A stretch of DNA of 39,781 nt from Clostridiales bacterium (GTDB lineage Bacteria; Bacillota; Clostridia; Peptostreptococcales; Acidaminobacteraceae). Positions 7,834 to 15,972 of this stretch are shown here, piece after piece (positions within the stretch are counted from its first letter, which is position 1; every line of letters starts with the position of its first letter). The notes beneath the pieces were generated by a model. The model was not told the origin of the DNA, made no database searches, and worked only from the letters and a program-made list of their open reading frames with translations. A program made the translations under genes and the position numbers. The DNA lies in contig JASUSA010000030.1 of assembly GCA_030446305.1 (NCBI GenBank), positions 1-39,781 on the forward strand, given 5' to 3'.

Positions 7834-9430
7834 GTTGAGCGCCCCCCTTCTTTGAACTTGTCATCAGTAAACCGATGGCTTCTTTTGAAATGGTTCTGGC
7901 ATCTACAATCCCAGTGAGTTCGCCGCCGGAAAGGACGACAATGCGGTCGCAAAGCGCCATGAGAACGTCGAGGTCTTCCCCGACACAGATAACGGAAGCC
8001 CCTTTTTGTTTTTGATCACCAAGCAGGTTGTAAATCATATAAGAAGAATTAATATCAAGCCCGCGCACGGGGTATGCCACCATGAGCACATTGGGACTGG
8101 ACGCAATTTCACGGCCCAACAGTATCTTTTGAACATTGCCGCCGGAAAGCTTTCGTACAGGTGTATCCACGCTCGGTGTAACGACGGAGAGCTTTTCGAC
8201 AATGCGCGTAGCCAATTTACGAGGATTCTTGCGATTGGCAAAAAAGTGTTTACCCTCGTTATAGCTTCTGAGCATAATGTTATCCGTGAGATCCATAGAG
8301 CCGACGAGTCCCATGCCCAGTCGATCTTCCGGTACAAATGCGAGACTGATTTTTAAGTCGCGAATATCCGCGGCTTTCATATCAGAAATGGTAACGGTTT
8401 CACCTTCGGGAGAATGATAGAGAATTTCGCCGGATTCGATTTCCTGCAGACCGGCAATGGCTTCAAGCAGTTCTTTCTGGCCGCTGCCCGCAATCCCAGC
8501 AATGCCTAGGATTTCACCGGCAGATGACGTAAAGGAAACATCTTTTAAGATTGCAACACCATCCCTGTTGCGGCAGGTGATATTTTTTACTTCAATACGC
8601 CCCACAAAAGGCAACGGTTCAGTACGGTCTATTTCGAGGTCGATTTTCTGGCCGACCATCATTTCAGTCAGCAAATCAATACTGGCATCGCTTGTTTCAA
8701 CGGAACCAATATATTGTCCCTTTCTTAAAACGGTAACGCGATCAGAGAGTTCCATTACTTCATTCAGCTTATGCGTAATGATGATGATGGATTTGCCCGC
8801 TTTGCGCATATTGCGAAGAACGTCAAACAGCTTGGACGTTTCCTGCGGCGTTAAGACGGCCGTCGGCTCATCTAAGATTAAAATTTCTGCGCCGCGGTAA
8901 AGGACTTTGACGATTTCGACCGTCTGTTTTTGCGAGACGCTCATATCATATATTTTTTGCTCTGGGTCGAGGTCAAAACCGTATTTTGCAACGAGTTCAT
9001 TGATTTCTGCAACGATTGATTTCATATCGAGACTTTCATTGCCGGGCAGTCCCAGAATGATATTCTCTGCTGCGGTGAGCACGTCGATTAACTTAAAATG
9101 CTGATGAATCATACCGATTCCAAGGGCAAATGCATCTTTTGGCGACCGAATGGTTACCTTTTTGCCGTGAACGGTAATATCGCCGTGATCAGGGAAATAA
9201 ATACCTGACAGCATATTCATAAGCGTCGTCTTGCCGCTGCCATTTTCACCGAGGATTGAAAGAATCTCCCCTTTTTTTACCAATAAATTTACATTGTCAT
9301 TTGCGATGATATCACCAAAGCGTTTTGTGACATTCTGCAAACGAATTGCAACTTCACTATCCAATGATTTCCTCCAATTTCTCTTTTTATCTTTTGTCTG
9401 CATGCGCGATGCATTGATTTCGTCAATCAT
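7823..9430 (-). CDS. nupO: Nucleoside ABC transporter ATPase, two fused nucleotide-binding domains
   Basis: A 535-residue protein with two tandem ABC domains. The first has Walker A GENGSGKT (61-68), a signature-like SVSQKQ at about 164-169 and Walker B ILILDEPTA (about 183-191). The second is degenerate: GSGQKEL replaces Walker A, LSGGN is intact, and the Walker B region reads LMVAYPVRGLD with no DEP. One good and one degenerate site is usual for YufO/NupO and RbsA-type ATPases. The start has only a weak AAGG. A candidate promoter lies just upstream (9469-9497), so this gene and the permeases may be made both with and without the lipoprotein gene. Confidence 0.88.
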   Translation of the reverse strand: MIDEINASRMQTKDKKRNWRKSLDSEVAIRLQNVTKRFGDIIANDNVNLLVKKGEILSILGENGSGKTTLMNMLSGIYFPDHGDITVHGKKVTIRSPKDAFALGIGMIHQHFKLIDVLTAAENIILGLPGNESLDMKSIVAEINELVAKYGFDLDPEQKIYDMSVSQKQTVEIVKVLYRGAEILILDEPTAVLTPQETSKLFDVLRNMRKAGKSIIIITHKLNEVMELSDRVTVLRKGQYIGSVETSDASIDLLTEMMVGQKIDLEIDRTEPLPFVGRIEVKNITCRNRDGVAILKDVSFTSSAGEILGIAGIAGSGQKELLEAIAGLQEIESGEILYHSPEGETVTISDMKAADIRDLKISLAFVPEDRLGMGLVGSMDLTDNIMLRSYNEGKHFFANRKNPRKLATRIVEKLSVVTPSVDTPVRKLSGGNVQKILLGREIASSPNVLMVAYPVRGLDINSSYMIYNLLGDQKQKGASVICVGEDLDVLMALCDRIVVLSGGELTGIVDARTISKEAIGLLMTSSKKGGAQHAE

Positions 9431-9468
9431 CTTATGAATACCTTATGTTACCATCATACAGGTATGAC

Positions 9469-9497
9469 ATTTCACTGTAAATATAAATGCTTGTCAA
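9469..9497 (-). promoter_or_regulatory. Candidate sigma-A promoter for the transporter ATPase and permeases
   Basis: Reading leftward, TTGACA (9497-9492) is followed by 17 bases and TGAAAT (9474-9469). The -35 is a perfect match and the -10 matches four of six. It is 39 bases before the ATPase start. Confidence 0.5.
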
Positions 9498-9619
9498 TTT
9501 CTTAAAACATATGCTGCAATTAAAGGCTGCATCATAGCGTTCAATAAAATGAAAGCATCACTATATTCATTTGGTTGTGTGAAATGTCGAAAGGAACGAA
9601 ATGTGTTTTGGCTTAAAAC

Positions 9620-9653
9620 AAAATTTGCGGAGCGGCAAAATTGTCGCTCCGCA
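9620..9653 (-). terminator. Hairpin between lipoprotein and ATPase genes
   Basis: GCGGAGCG (9652-9645) pairs with CGCTCCGC (9634-9627) across a 10-base loop, followed on the minus strand by AAATTTTGTTTT. It lies about 115 bases after the bmpA stop. It may be a partial terminator or mRNA-end stabiliser, making the lipoprotein more abundant than the membrane parts, as is common for binding-protein genes. The rest of this 338-base gap holds the promoter above and no gene that I can see. Confidence 0.65.
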
Positions 9654-9768
9654 TGATCTTTGATTGTAAACGGTTAATTCAGTGCCAATTCAGGCGATCA
9701 AATTATACCAATGTTTTAGAACGGGTGCTTTCTACTTAGACAATGCTATGCAGAAATAAAGCACTTTA

Positions 9769-11007
9769 TTAGTTAAGTTCTGAAATGCCATCAATTCTGA
9801 GATCGAATGCAGGTGCAGAGATTAATTCTGATTCATGGAAATAACCATCTGATACATAATCTGCGTATTTAGCGAAATCAGCATTGTTTGCGATTAAGTC
9901 TTCGATTGAAGAACCGCCAACTGTGAAAGTTGTCGTATCGAATACTTTTAATGAGCCGTCTTTAATACCTGTAACTGCTGCATCAACTGCATCAACAGTA
10001 CCGTCTGCGATAACGGCATCGTTTAATGGCGATAAGCCAACTGCGCCATCAATGTAACCTTGGCACCAGTCTGTTGCGATTTCAGTGCCGTCCATTGCAT
10101 TTTTAGCAGCATAAGTGTAGTAAGGACCCCAGTTAATGGTTGCAGAAGTCAAAGCTGCATTCGGCGCAACTGAGATCATATCGACATTGTAACCAACTAC
10201 TGGTACGCCTGCTTCTTCACAAGCTGTAGGTGCGCCTGTTGTATCTGCATGCTGGCTGATCACGACTGCACCATCAGAAATAAGCTGTGTTGCCACTTCG
10301 TTTTCTGCTGACATATCTGCCCAGCTGTTTGTATATTGTACTTCCATTGTAACCGTAGGGCAAACGCTTTTTGCGCCGAGGAAGAATGAAGTATAGCCTG
10401 AAACAACCTCAGCATATGGATAGGCGCCTACGTATCCCATTTTAGCTTCGTCAGCAGTAATATCGCCGTTTGCAATCATTTCATTGATTTTTAAACCAGC
10501 GACGATCCCTGAAACGTATCTTGATTCATAAACTGCTGTAAAGTAGTTGTGCATATTTGGCAGTCCTGACATTGCAGCTTGGAAACCTGTTGCATGTGCA
10601 AATTGTACTTCAGGGAATTCTTTTGCTGCTTGAATCATATAATCTTCATGGCCAAAACTATTTGCAAAGATGATGTCACAGCCTTGTTCTGCTAAGTCAA
10701 CTGCTGCATCATAACACCCTTCATCTTCACCGATATGTGTTTTTTCGATTACTTGATCGTCTGAAAGACCAAGTGCTGCCTTCATTTCTTTGATCCCATC
10801 CATGTGAGCAGCTGTGTAGCCTTCGTTTTCATCACCGATGTAGATAACGCCAACTTTGAATAAATCTTCAGTAGCTGGTGCTTCTGTTGATGTTTCTGCT
10901 GGAGTTGATGAAGTATCCTCTCCTGTTGCGGCAGGTGTTTCAGCCGGTTTTGAACAACCGCTGAAGACCAGCATCATTGCAAGTAATAGACCTATTATTT
11001 TTTTCAT
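9769..11007 (-). CDS. bmpA: BmpA/Med-family nucleoside-binding lipoprotein
   Basis: A 412-residue secreted lipoprotein. The signal peptide ends in the lipobox FSGC, giving a lipidated Cys18, followed by a Ala/Thr/Glu-rich linker to about residue 45. The mature part has BMP-family marks: FKVGVIYIGDENEGYTAAH, the CDIIFANSFGHED strand, and AKMGYVGAYPYAEVVSGYTSF. This family binds purine nucleosides outside the membrane and hands them to the permeases. GGAGGAGG seven bases before the ATG is a very strong ribosome site, in keeping with high expression. It is the first gene of the import cluster. Confidence 0.9.
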   Translation of the reverse strand: MKKIIGLLLAMMLVFSGCSKPAETPAATGEDTSSTPAETSTEAPATEDLFKVGVIYIGDENEGYTAAHMDGIKEMKAALGLSDDQVIEKTHIGEDEGCYDAAVDLAEQGCDIIFANSFGHEDYMIQAAKEFPEVQFAHATGFQAAMSGLPNMHNYFTAVYESRYVSGIVAGLKINEMIANGDITADEAKMGYVGAYPYAEVVSGYTSFFLGAKSVCPTVTMEVQYTNSWADMSAENEVATQLISDGAVVISQHADTTGAPTACEEAGVPVVGYNVDMISVAPNAALTSATINWGPYYTYAAKNAMDGTEIATDWCQGYIDGAVGLSPLNDAVIADGTVDAVDAAVTGIKDGSLKVFDTTTFTVGGSSIEDLIANNADFAKYADYVSDGYFHESELISAPAFDLRIDGISELN

Positions 11008-11068
11008 TAGATCCTCCTCCTATTTTTTGTGAAACCCTCTTAATCCATGTTCATCACAATTTTATAAC

Positions 11069-11090
11069 ATAATGCCAAAAGGCATAATGC
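11069..11090. repeat. Inverted repeat before bmpA
   Basis: CATAATGCC and GGCATAATG flank an AAAA loop with one internal mismatch. It lies between the xpt stop and bmpA, next to a TATAAAAT stretch on the minus strand that could be a -10. It could be an xpt terminator without a good T-run or an operator for bmpA. No convincing -35 with normal spacing was found. Confidence 0.4.
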
Positions 11091-11158
11091 AACCACGTTA
11101 AAGCATTTTGGACGGCCTCCCCACGAGCCCTTCCACTTGCTTATTTGCCCTTAAGGCA

Positions 11159-11737
11159 TCACGGATTGTTTCGGAATACGACCCTTCCATTGTCGAAGCC
11201 ATCAATAATGGCAAGTGATTCGAGATGGACATTTTGCTCACGCAGGAGCTTGCCGCCTTCCTGAAATCCCTTTTCAATGACAATGCCAATTCCTTCAACG
11301 GTTGCACCGGCCTGTTCGACAATTGCCATAAGGCCAAGCGCAGCTTTTCCATTTGCTAAAAAGTCATCTAGGATGAGAATATGGTCATCTTTCGATAAAT
11401 AGCGCTTTGACACTTGGATGTCGTAATAAGCCTGCTTGGTAAAAGAATATACCTCAGCAGTATACGTCTCGGCGTCGAGATTTCTCGACTTCGTCTTTTT
11501 GGCAAAGACGACAGGTACCTTGAAATAAAGTGCAGCAATGGCGGCAATCCCAATGCCGGACGCTTCAACCGTTAAGATCTTTGTAATCTTATGTGCCTTG
11601 AAGCGTTCGTAAAAGGCTTCGCCCATTGCCTGAAAGAGTTCGATGTCCATTTGATGATTTAAAAAAGAATCAACTTTCAAGATCTCATCGCCTACAACAC
11701 GACCTTCTTCCTCAATGCGTTTTTTCAGTAACTCCAT
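11159..11737 (-). CDS. xpt: Xanthine phosphoribosyltransferase
   Basis: A 192-residue cytoplasmic purine salvage enzyme that joins xanthine to PRPP to give XMP. The length equals that of the Bacillus Xpt family. The PRPP-binding loop is ILILDDFLANGKA (about 120-132), and VEASGIGIAAIAALYFKVPVVFAKK and EVYSFTK are family-typical. GGGGAG about seven bases before the ATG fixes the start. A purine riboswitch and terminator precede it, so expression should drop when guanine-type purine is abundant. Its product and the importer cluster just downstream form a purine uptake and salvage block. Confidence 0.95.
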   Translation of the reverse strand: MELLKKRIEEEGRVVGDEILKVDSFLNHQMDIELFQAMGEAFYERFKAHKITKILTVEASGIGIAAIAALYFKVPVVFAKKTKSRNLDAETYTAEVYSFTKQAYYDIQVSKRYLSKDDHILILDDFLANGKAALGLMAIVEQAGATVEGIGIVIEKGFQEGGKLLREQNVHLESLAIIDGFDNGRVVFRNNP

Positions 11738-11849
11738 TTACTACTCCCCACATCGTCAAAATAGTCAGCGAATAATGACATGCCATAGAACGGTTTCATG
11801 TTCTGTGCAAATCACCTTCACCATTTCGTTTTCTTTTTTCAATTAAAGA

Positions 11850-11872
11850 AGGACCCTGCAATGCAGAGCCCT
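11850..11872 (-). terminator. Riboswitch-controlled terminator hairpin
   Basis: On the minus strand AGGGCUCUGCA (11872-11862) pairs over 11 positions with UGCAGGGUCCU (11860-11850), with G-U pairs, followed by a U-rich UCUUUAAUU. The 5' arm AGGGCUC (11872-11866) can instead pair with GAGUUCU (11906-11900), which includes the 3' strand of riboswitch stem P1. This is the expected OFF-switch logic: ligand holds P1, leaving the terminator free to form. Confidence 0.75.
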
Positions 11873-11903
11873 AAGCAGTCAAAAAATAAAATGACTGTGA
11901 GAA

Positions 11904-11971
11904 CTCGTAGCCTGTAGCTATTTAAGGTAGCTTGTAGAAACATTTGACCCATATTGTCAAATTTATACGAG
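11904..11971 (-). ncRNA. Purine riboswitch aptamer, guanine-type, with altered J3/1
   Basis: Read leftward: P1 CUCGUA/UACGAG (6 bp), J1/2 UAA, P2 AUUUGAC/GUCAAAU (7 bp), L2 AAUAUGG, J2/3 GUUUCUAC, P3 around AGCUA/UAGCU, L3 CCUUAAA. The L2 GG and L3 CC that form the kissing loop are present. The Y before UA at the 3' side of the junction is C, the guanine-specific base, and U51 is kept in UUUCUAC. The odd feature is between P3 and that C: five bases (ACAGG) where the family usually has two, so J3/1 is about three bases longer, and the base after UUUCUAC is A rather than C. Family call is firm; ligand is likely guanine, but not certain. Confidence 0.85.
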
Positions 11972-11987
11972 ACGCTATTTTGTTATT

Positions 11988-12004
11988 ACGAACAATCTGT
12001 TCGT
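11988..12004. repeat. Palindrome in the xpt leader
   Basis: ACGAACA and TGTTCGT flank ATC: a perfect 7-3-7 inverted repeat about 14-30 bases after the predicted transcription start. It may be an operator (its half-site ACGAAC resembles the core of Bacillus PurR boxes, though the arrangement differs) or a 5' RNA hairpin. Confidence 0.5.
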
Positions 12005-12024
12005 TTTCTTGTGTGTACGTTTGT

Positions 12025-12053
12025 ATTTTAAACTACATGTAGACTAAAATCAA
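12025..12053 (-). promoter_or_regulatory. Sigma-A promoter of xpt
   Basis: TTGATT (12053-12048), 17 bases, TAAAAT (12030-12025). It drives a leader of about 280 bases that contains the palindrome, riboswitch and terminator before xpt. The promoter lies in the AT-rich end of the gap after tag. Confidence 0.7.
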
Positions 12054-12072
12054 GCAAATTATAAATTTTTTA

Positions 12073-12726
12073 TTAAATCAGATGATTTATTGTCGTATAG
12101 CAATGACAGTCTACTAAATGATCGTTTACCATGCCGACGGCTTGCATATAGGCATAGCAAATGGTTGAGCCAATAAATTTAAACCCGCTCTTTTTTAGCG
12201 CTTTGCTCATCGCGTCGCTTTCAGGTGATGTTACGATGACATCATCCGGCGACTTTAATGCATTGACAATGGTCTTCCCGCCTGTAAACTGCCAGATAAA
12301 GGCATCAAAGGAGCCGTATGTTTCAACGATTTTTAAAAAGGCAATGGCATTGGAACGAACGGAAAAAACTTTGAGACGATTTCTGATAATGCGTTCGTCT
12401 TTAAGTTTTGCCGCCAAATCCTCGTCTGTATAGGCGGCGTTGACAACAGGATCAAAATTGTCAAAAACTGTGCGATACCCTTCTCTGCGTCTGAGAATGG
12501 TAATCCAAGACAAGCCCGCCTGCGCGCCTTCAAGGATGAGCATTTCAAAGAGTTTGCGATCATCGTGAACGGGTCTTCCCCATTCATCGTCGTGGTATTG
12601 AATGTACAGCGGATCGTTGCCGCACCACCAGCATCGCGACAATGATGGTGTGCTGCTATCAGATGTTTTATTTAAATGCTCGGCTTCCGTTTCGGCCGAA
12701 TATTCAGTCTTTTGCGATTTACTCAT
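12073..12726 (-). CDS. tag: DNA-3-methyladenine glycosylase I
   Basis: A 217-residue base-excision repair enzyme that removes 3-methyladenine from alkylated DNA. The Tag zinc site is complete: Cys32 and His45 at the N-terminus with the same spacing as E. coli Cys4/His17, and His and Cys four apart in NDHLVDCHCY at the C-terminus. HDDEWGRPVHDD and GAQAGLSWITILRRR are family-typical. I chose the ATG at 12726 because GAGAGGG sits just before it; a longer TTG-started form to 12750 lacks such a site. The first 30 residues are an extra Ser/Thr/Glu-rich extension relative to E. coli Tag. Confidence 0.93.
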   Translation of the reverse strand: MSKSQKTEYSAETEAEHLNKTSDSSTPSLSRCWWCGNDPLYIQYHDDEWGRPVHDDRKLFEMLILEGAQAGLSWITILRRREGYRTVFDNFDPVVNAAYTDEDLAAKLKDERIIRNRLKVFSVRSNAIAFLKIVETYGSFDAFIWQFTGGKTIVNALKSPDDVIVTSPESDAMSKALKKSGFKFIGSTICYAYMQAVGMVNDHLVDCHCYTTINHLI

Positions 12727-12770
12727 AAAGACCCTCTCTTTTGTTTTCAATCCTTTTGATGATTAAAATG

Positions 12771-12901
12771 GAACAGGCACCTTGCTGCAGGTACCTGTTT
12801 ATTGTTGCCAAATACCGCAATTGAGAAATAAATGTCTCAATGGTGGCATGACTTTCAGAAAGTTGGCAAGGACACATTAATGGGACAAAACTTTCTGAAA
12901 G
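12771..12901. other. Hairpin-dense intergenic segment between dsrE-like gene and tag
   Basis: Four inverted repeats lie in 131 bases: ACTTTCAGAAAGT (12851-12863), CTTTCTGAAAG (12891-12901), ATTGAGA/TCTCAAT (12820-12826 with 12835-12841), and AACAGGCACC/GGTACCTGTT (12771-12800, one mismatch). The two CTTTCWGAAAG sites have centres 39 bases apart. Together they could be a terminator for the upstream gene, paired operators for tag, or one folded RNA. Confidence 0.5.
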
Positions 12902-12915
12902 CTGAAGCGGATGCT

Positions 12916-13251
12916 CTAAATGGTAATGAGTTTGGCATCGCTCTTTAAAACGTCTGTAAGCGGCACTCCCCAATAGATGACTTCTACGCCAAGTTCTTCA
13001 AGCAATTCAGTTACCCCGAGCTGATCGGCACAGGCTTTGCAGGCACTAACTTTAACACCTGAACGAATGAGTGTCTTAATGGTTTCCTGCACTTTTTCAT
13101 CTTCGGCAGTATACTTCGCAGTTGCACCCCAGATGATGAGTGTAACATCTTCCCACCAGCCTTTAAGCTTGCTGTTAAGTGTGTACATAAATACCATCTT
13201 TTCCGATGTAAGTGGATCGGCGTTTGTCCAAAGGACATAAAGTTGATTCAT
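12916..13251 (-). CDS. DsrE-family protein
   Basis: A 111-residue soluble protein of the DsrE/DsrF-like fold: opening beta strand LYVLWTNADP, central VTLIIWGATAKYTAED, and a VKVSACKACADQLGV segment with Cys residues at about 73 and 76 in the position where sulfur-relay members hold a persulfide. Whether it moves sulfur is unknown; many stand-alone members have no known role. AAGGAGG before the ATG fixes the start. It follows the DUF815 gene by 46 bases and is likely co-transcribed with it. Confidence 0.75.
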   Translation of the reverse strand: MNQLYVLWTNADPLTSEKMVFMYTLNSKLKGWWEDVTLIIWGATAKYTAEDEKVQETIKTLIRSGVKVSACKACADQLGVTELLEELGVEVIYWGVPLTDVLKSDAKLITI

Positions 13252-13297
13252 GGTCGTGCCTCCTTTTTTAATCAGTGTGTGATGTGCAAAGGGTTAT

Positions 13298-14605
13298 TTA
13301 ATTGCCGCTGATGCTCAACAAATAAGTGACAAACTGCTGAGCGGTTCTGCCGGAAAAGCCGCTGTGCTGCAATTCCCATTTGCGGGCTTCTGCGACCAGT
13401 GCTTCTTCTGACAGTGTGATTTGCGGATAACGCGCGGCAATGCCTTTAACGATTTCGAAGTACTTCTTCTGATCGGGTTTTGTAAAGCCGATGCTGATGC
13501 CGAAACGCGCGACCAGTGAGAGTTTTTCCTGGACGGTATCAGAGTGATGCAATTCTTCTTCGCGGGCGTCTGAACGGTCTCCCCATGTTTCGCGGATGAG
13601 GTGTCTCCGATTGGAGGTCGCATAAATCAAAACGTTGTCCGGTTTTGTCTCAACACCGCCCTCGATAATGGCTTTCAAATATTTGTATTCAATTTCAAAC
13701 TCTTCAAAAGATAAATCGTCCATATAAATAATGAACTTGTAATTACGATTTTTAATCTGTGCGATGATCTTTGAAAGATCTTTAAACTGGTGTTTATAGA
13801 TTTCAATCATACGCAGGCCGTCTTCATAATATTCATTAATCAGGGCTTTAATCGAAGTTGATTTGCCGGTACCTGCATCGCCAAATAACAGGACGTTATT
13901 GGCAGGACGCCCGGCGACAAATGCTTCCGTATTATCGGTAAGCTGTTTTTTCTGGAATTCATAGCCAATAATATCCTTCAGCATAACGGCCTCTGTATTG
14001 TTAATGGCCATAAACGAAACGTCGTTATCATTGGATGCAATCCGGAAGGCTTTGTTAAGCCCTAAAATGCCGACGCCATAGTCTTTATAAAATGTGGTGA
14101 CAATGCGGTAAAATGCATCGACATCGGTAGTAGCTGCCAGTTTTCTGCTGGCCTCCTTAACTTTGACACTGACATTTTTATTGTAAAGGCGTTCTTTCTT
14201 TTCAATCGCTTGGTATGAAGTGATGACACTGAAACAATCTATGTTCAGATCTTTTTCAATTTTTGAAAAATCGAAGTGAAACAGCGACATGAAAATTTTA
14301 AAGTCATGCTTGGCAAATGTATTCACGGAGCCAACATTGACACCGATTTTTTCACTGGTCAAGCTAAATGAGTTTTCATGGCTGAGCAGCAGAAATGTCA
14401 AGTAATTCTGCCACAGGTTTTCATCAAAGCCATATTGTGTGGATAGATCCAGCAGGGCTTTGATTTGACCGTAAATTCGATCTGTCAAATCTGAAGGTGT
14501 CGAACGCTTTTCATCATAGTCCTTAAATATTTCAGAAAGCTGGTGCAGAATGCTGTCTGGTTCATCATTTCTGTATAAAACGAGTTTTGCGATTTCACGA
14601 TACAT
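13298..14605 (-). CDS. DUF815-family AAA-type ATPase
   Basis: A 435-residue protein. The N-terminal half is helical without recognised motifs; the C-terminal half is a P-loop ATPase with Walker A FGDAGTGKST (about 241-250) and Walker B FIIYMDDLSFE (about 292-302), then IYATSNRRHLIRETWGDR, which is characteristic of DUF815. Members are widespread AAA-like proteins of unknown role. AAGGAG nine bases before the ATG supports the start. No partner with a clear function is adjacent apart from the DsrE-like gene. Confidence 0.88.
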   Translation of the reverse strand: MYREIAKLVLYRNDEPDSILHQLSEIFKDYDEKRSTPSDLTDRIYGQIKALLDLSTQYGFDENLWQNYLTFLLLSHENSFSLTSEKIGVNVGSVNTFAKHDFKIFMSLFHFDFSKIEKDLNIDCFSVITSYQAIEKKERLYNKNVSVKVKEASRKLAATTDVDAFYRIVTTFYKDYGVGILGLNKAFRIASNDNDVSFMAINNTEAVMLKDIIGYEFQKKQLTDNTEAFVAGRPANNVLLFGDAGTGKSTSIKALINEYYEDGLRMIEIYKHQFKDLSKIIAQIKNRNYKFIIYMDDLSFEEFEIEYKYLKAIIEGGVETKPDNVLIYATSNRRHLIRETWGDRSDAREEELHHSDTVQEKLSLVARFGISIGFTKPDQKKYFEIVKGIAARYPQITLSEEALVAEARKWELQHSGFSGRTAQQFVTYLLSISGN

Positions 14606-14709
14606 TGGTCTTGCGCTCCTTAATTGAATTTGCTTTATTATATCACTTTCTATAAGGATGAAAAATCTAAAAAAGCATCCTGGTGTCTATGCCAGCGCAA
14701 AAATAATGG

Positions 14710-15840
14710 TTATTCAAATGTGGCCGCAACCGCTTTGAGGTGTTCTATAATTTCAATGTGCTGTGGGCAGCTCTTTTCACATTTGCCGCAGGCAATGCAT
14801 TCAGAGGCTTTTCCGTTATTTTTGGCCATATTGGCATAGTAGACGTTAAGAATAGAGAAACCGTCTTGTGGTCCCATTTTTCGCGAATTGTAAAGTGCAA
14901 AATAATTCGGGATTGGGATTTGCTGAGGACAGTCATCGACACAATACTGACATGCAGTACACGGTACGGCAATGGTCTCGTTCATGATGGACACTGCCTG
15001 TTCCACAAGTGCTGTCTCCGTTTCATCCAATGGTTTAAAGTCATTCATAAAAGACATATTGTCCTTTAACTGATCCAAGTCGCTCATACCACTCAAGACC
15101 ATTTTGACATTTTCCGGGCTCGCTGCATAGCGGATAGCCCATGATGCAGTGCTCTTATCAGGTGAAGCCGCCTTAAAGTGTTCTGAGACAACTTCCGGTA
15201 CGTTGGCGAGAATGCCGCCTTTTACCGGTTCCATAACGACAACCGGCACGCCGTGTTTCGTGGCAACTTCGTAGCATTTTCTCGATTGAACACTTTCATT
15301 ATCCCAGTCGAGGTAATTAATCTGAAGCTGAACAAAATCAAAAAACGGGTATGCTGTCAGAATTTCATCCAAAAGCGGTGCTTGATCATGGTAAGAGAAG
15401 CCGATATACTTGGCAGTTCCCTCTGCTTTTTTTTCTTGAATAAACTGATAGGCATCGAGTCTTGATGCAATTTTACAGTTTTCGACATTCAAGTTGTGAA
15501 GCAAATAGTAATCAAAATAAGATACACCACACTTTTCCAGCTGTTCAGCGAAAATTCTCGGCATGTCCGCTGCTTCTTTTAGCTGCATTGTCGGTAATTT
15601 TGACGCGACTGTAAACGTATCGCGCGGATGGCGCTCAACCAGTGCCTTCTTTAAGAAGATTTCACTTTTAAAGCCGTGATACATGTACGCTGTGTCAAAA
15701 TAGTTAAATCCCGCTGCCAAATACGCATCGACCATTTCGCAGAGCATTGTCATATCGACGCTCTTTGGGTCTTTTGCATCTAAAAGCGGCAGGCGCATAA
15801 AACCGAAACCCAGCTTTTTTTCATTGAATGTTGCCTTCAT
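14710..15840 (-). CDS. Aldo/keto reductase with C-terminal ferredoxin domain
   Basis: A 376-residue protein: an aldo-keto reductase barrel (about 1-280) with FDTAYMYHG giving catalytic Asp49 and Tyr54, a SKLP Lys and a LLHNL His, followed by a two-cluster ferredoxin tail with CTACQYCVDDCP and CIACGKCEKSCP. This COG1453 architecture is common in anaerobes and would couple NAD(P)H and Fe-S electron transfer to a carbonyl substrate. AGGAGG lies nine bases before the ATG. It diverges from a MerR regulator; an operator sits in the spacer of its promoter, so inducible activation is likely. Confidence 0.9.
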   Translation of the reverse strand: MKATFNEKKLGFGFMRLPLLDAKDPKSVDMTMLCEMVDAYLAAGFNYFDTAYMYHGFKSEIFLKKALVERHPRDTFTVASKLPTMQLKEAADMPRIFAEQLEKCGVSYFDYYLLHNLNVENCKIASRLDAYQFIQEKKAEGTAKYIGFSYHDQAPLLDEILTAYPFFDFVQLQINYLDWDNESVQSRKCYEVATKHGVPVVVMEPVKGGILANVPEVVSEHFKAASPDKSTASWAIRYAASPENVKMVLSGMSDLDQLKDNMSFMNDFKPLDETETALVEQAVSIMNETIAVPCTACQYCVDDCPQQIPIPNYFALYNSRKMGPQDGFSILNVYYANMAKNNGKASECIACGKCEKSCPQHIEIIEHLKAVAATFE

Positions 15841-15914
15841 TATCTCATTTCCTCCTCAATTGACCGGCACGCCATTAGGGGATGGCGTGTTTACAGATGT
15901 TTATACTACTATCA

Positions 15915-15945
15915 ACCATATCATTTAAAGTTGACTCTAAGTCAA
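15915..15945 (-). promoter_or_regulatory. MerR-type activated promoter of the aldo/keto reductase
   Basis: Leftward: TTGACT (15945-15940), a 19-base spacer, TATGGT (15920-15915). The near-palindrome TTAAAG-TTGA-CTCTAA (15925-15940) lies across the spacer. An overlong spacer with the operator inside it is the classic layout for MerR-family activation by DNA unwinding. Confidence 0.65.
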
Positions 15946-15972
15946 GTCAATTATGTAAAAATATCGTTAAAA

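Noticed and set aside
11098..11352. Open frame overlapping the 3' end of xpt on the same strand
   Set aside because: It lies mostly inside xpt in another frame, has no ribosome site and no protein-like motifs.
11988..12004. A true PurR box pair upstream of xpt
   Set aside because: The half-site is similar, but the 3-base spacing does not match the known two-box arrangement; kept only as a palindrome.
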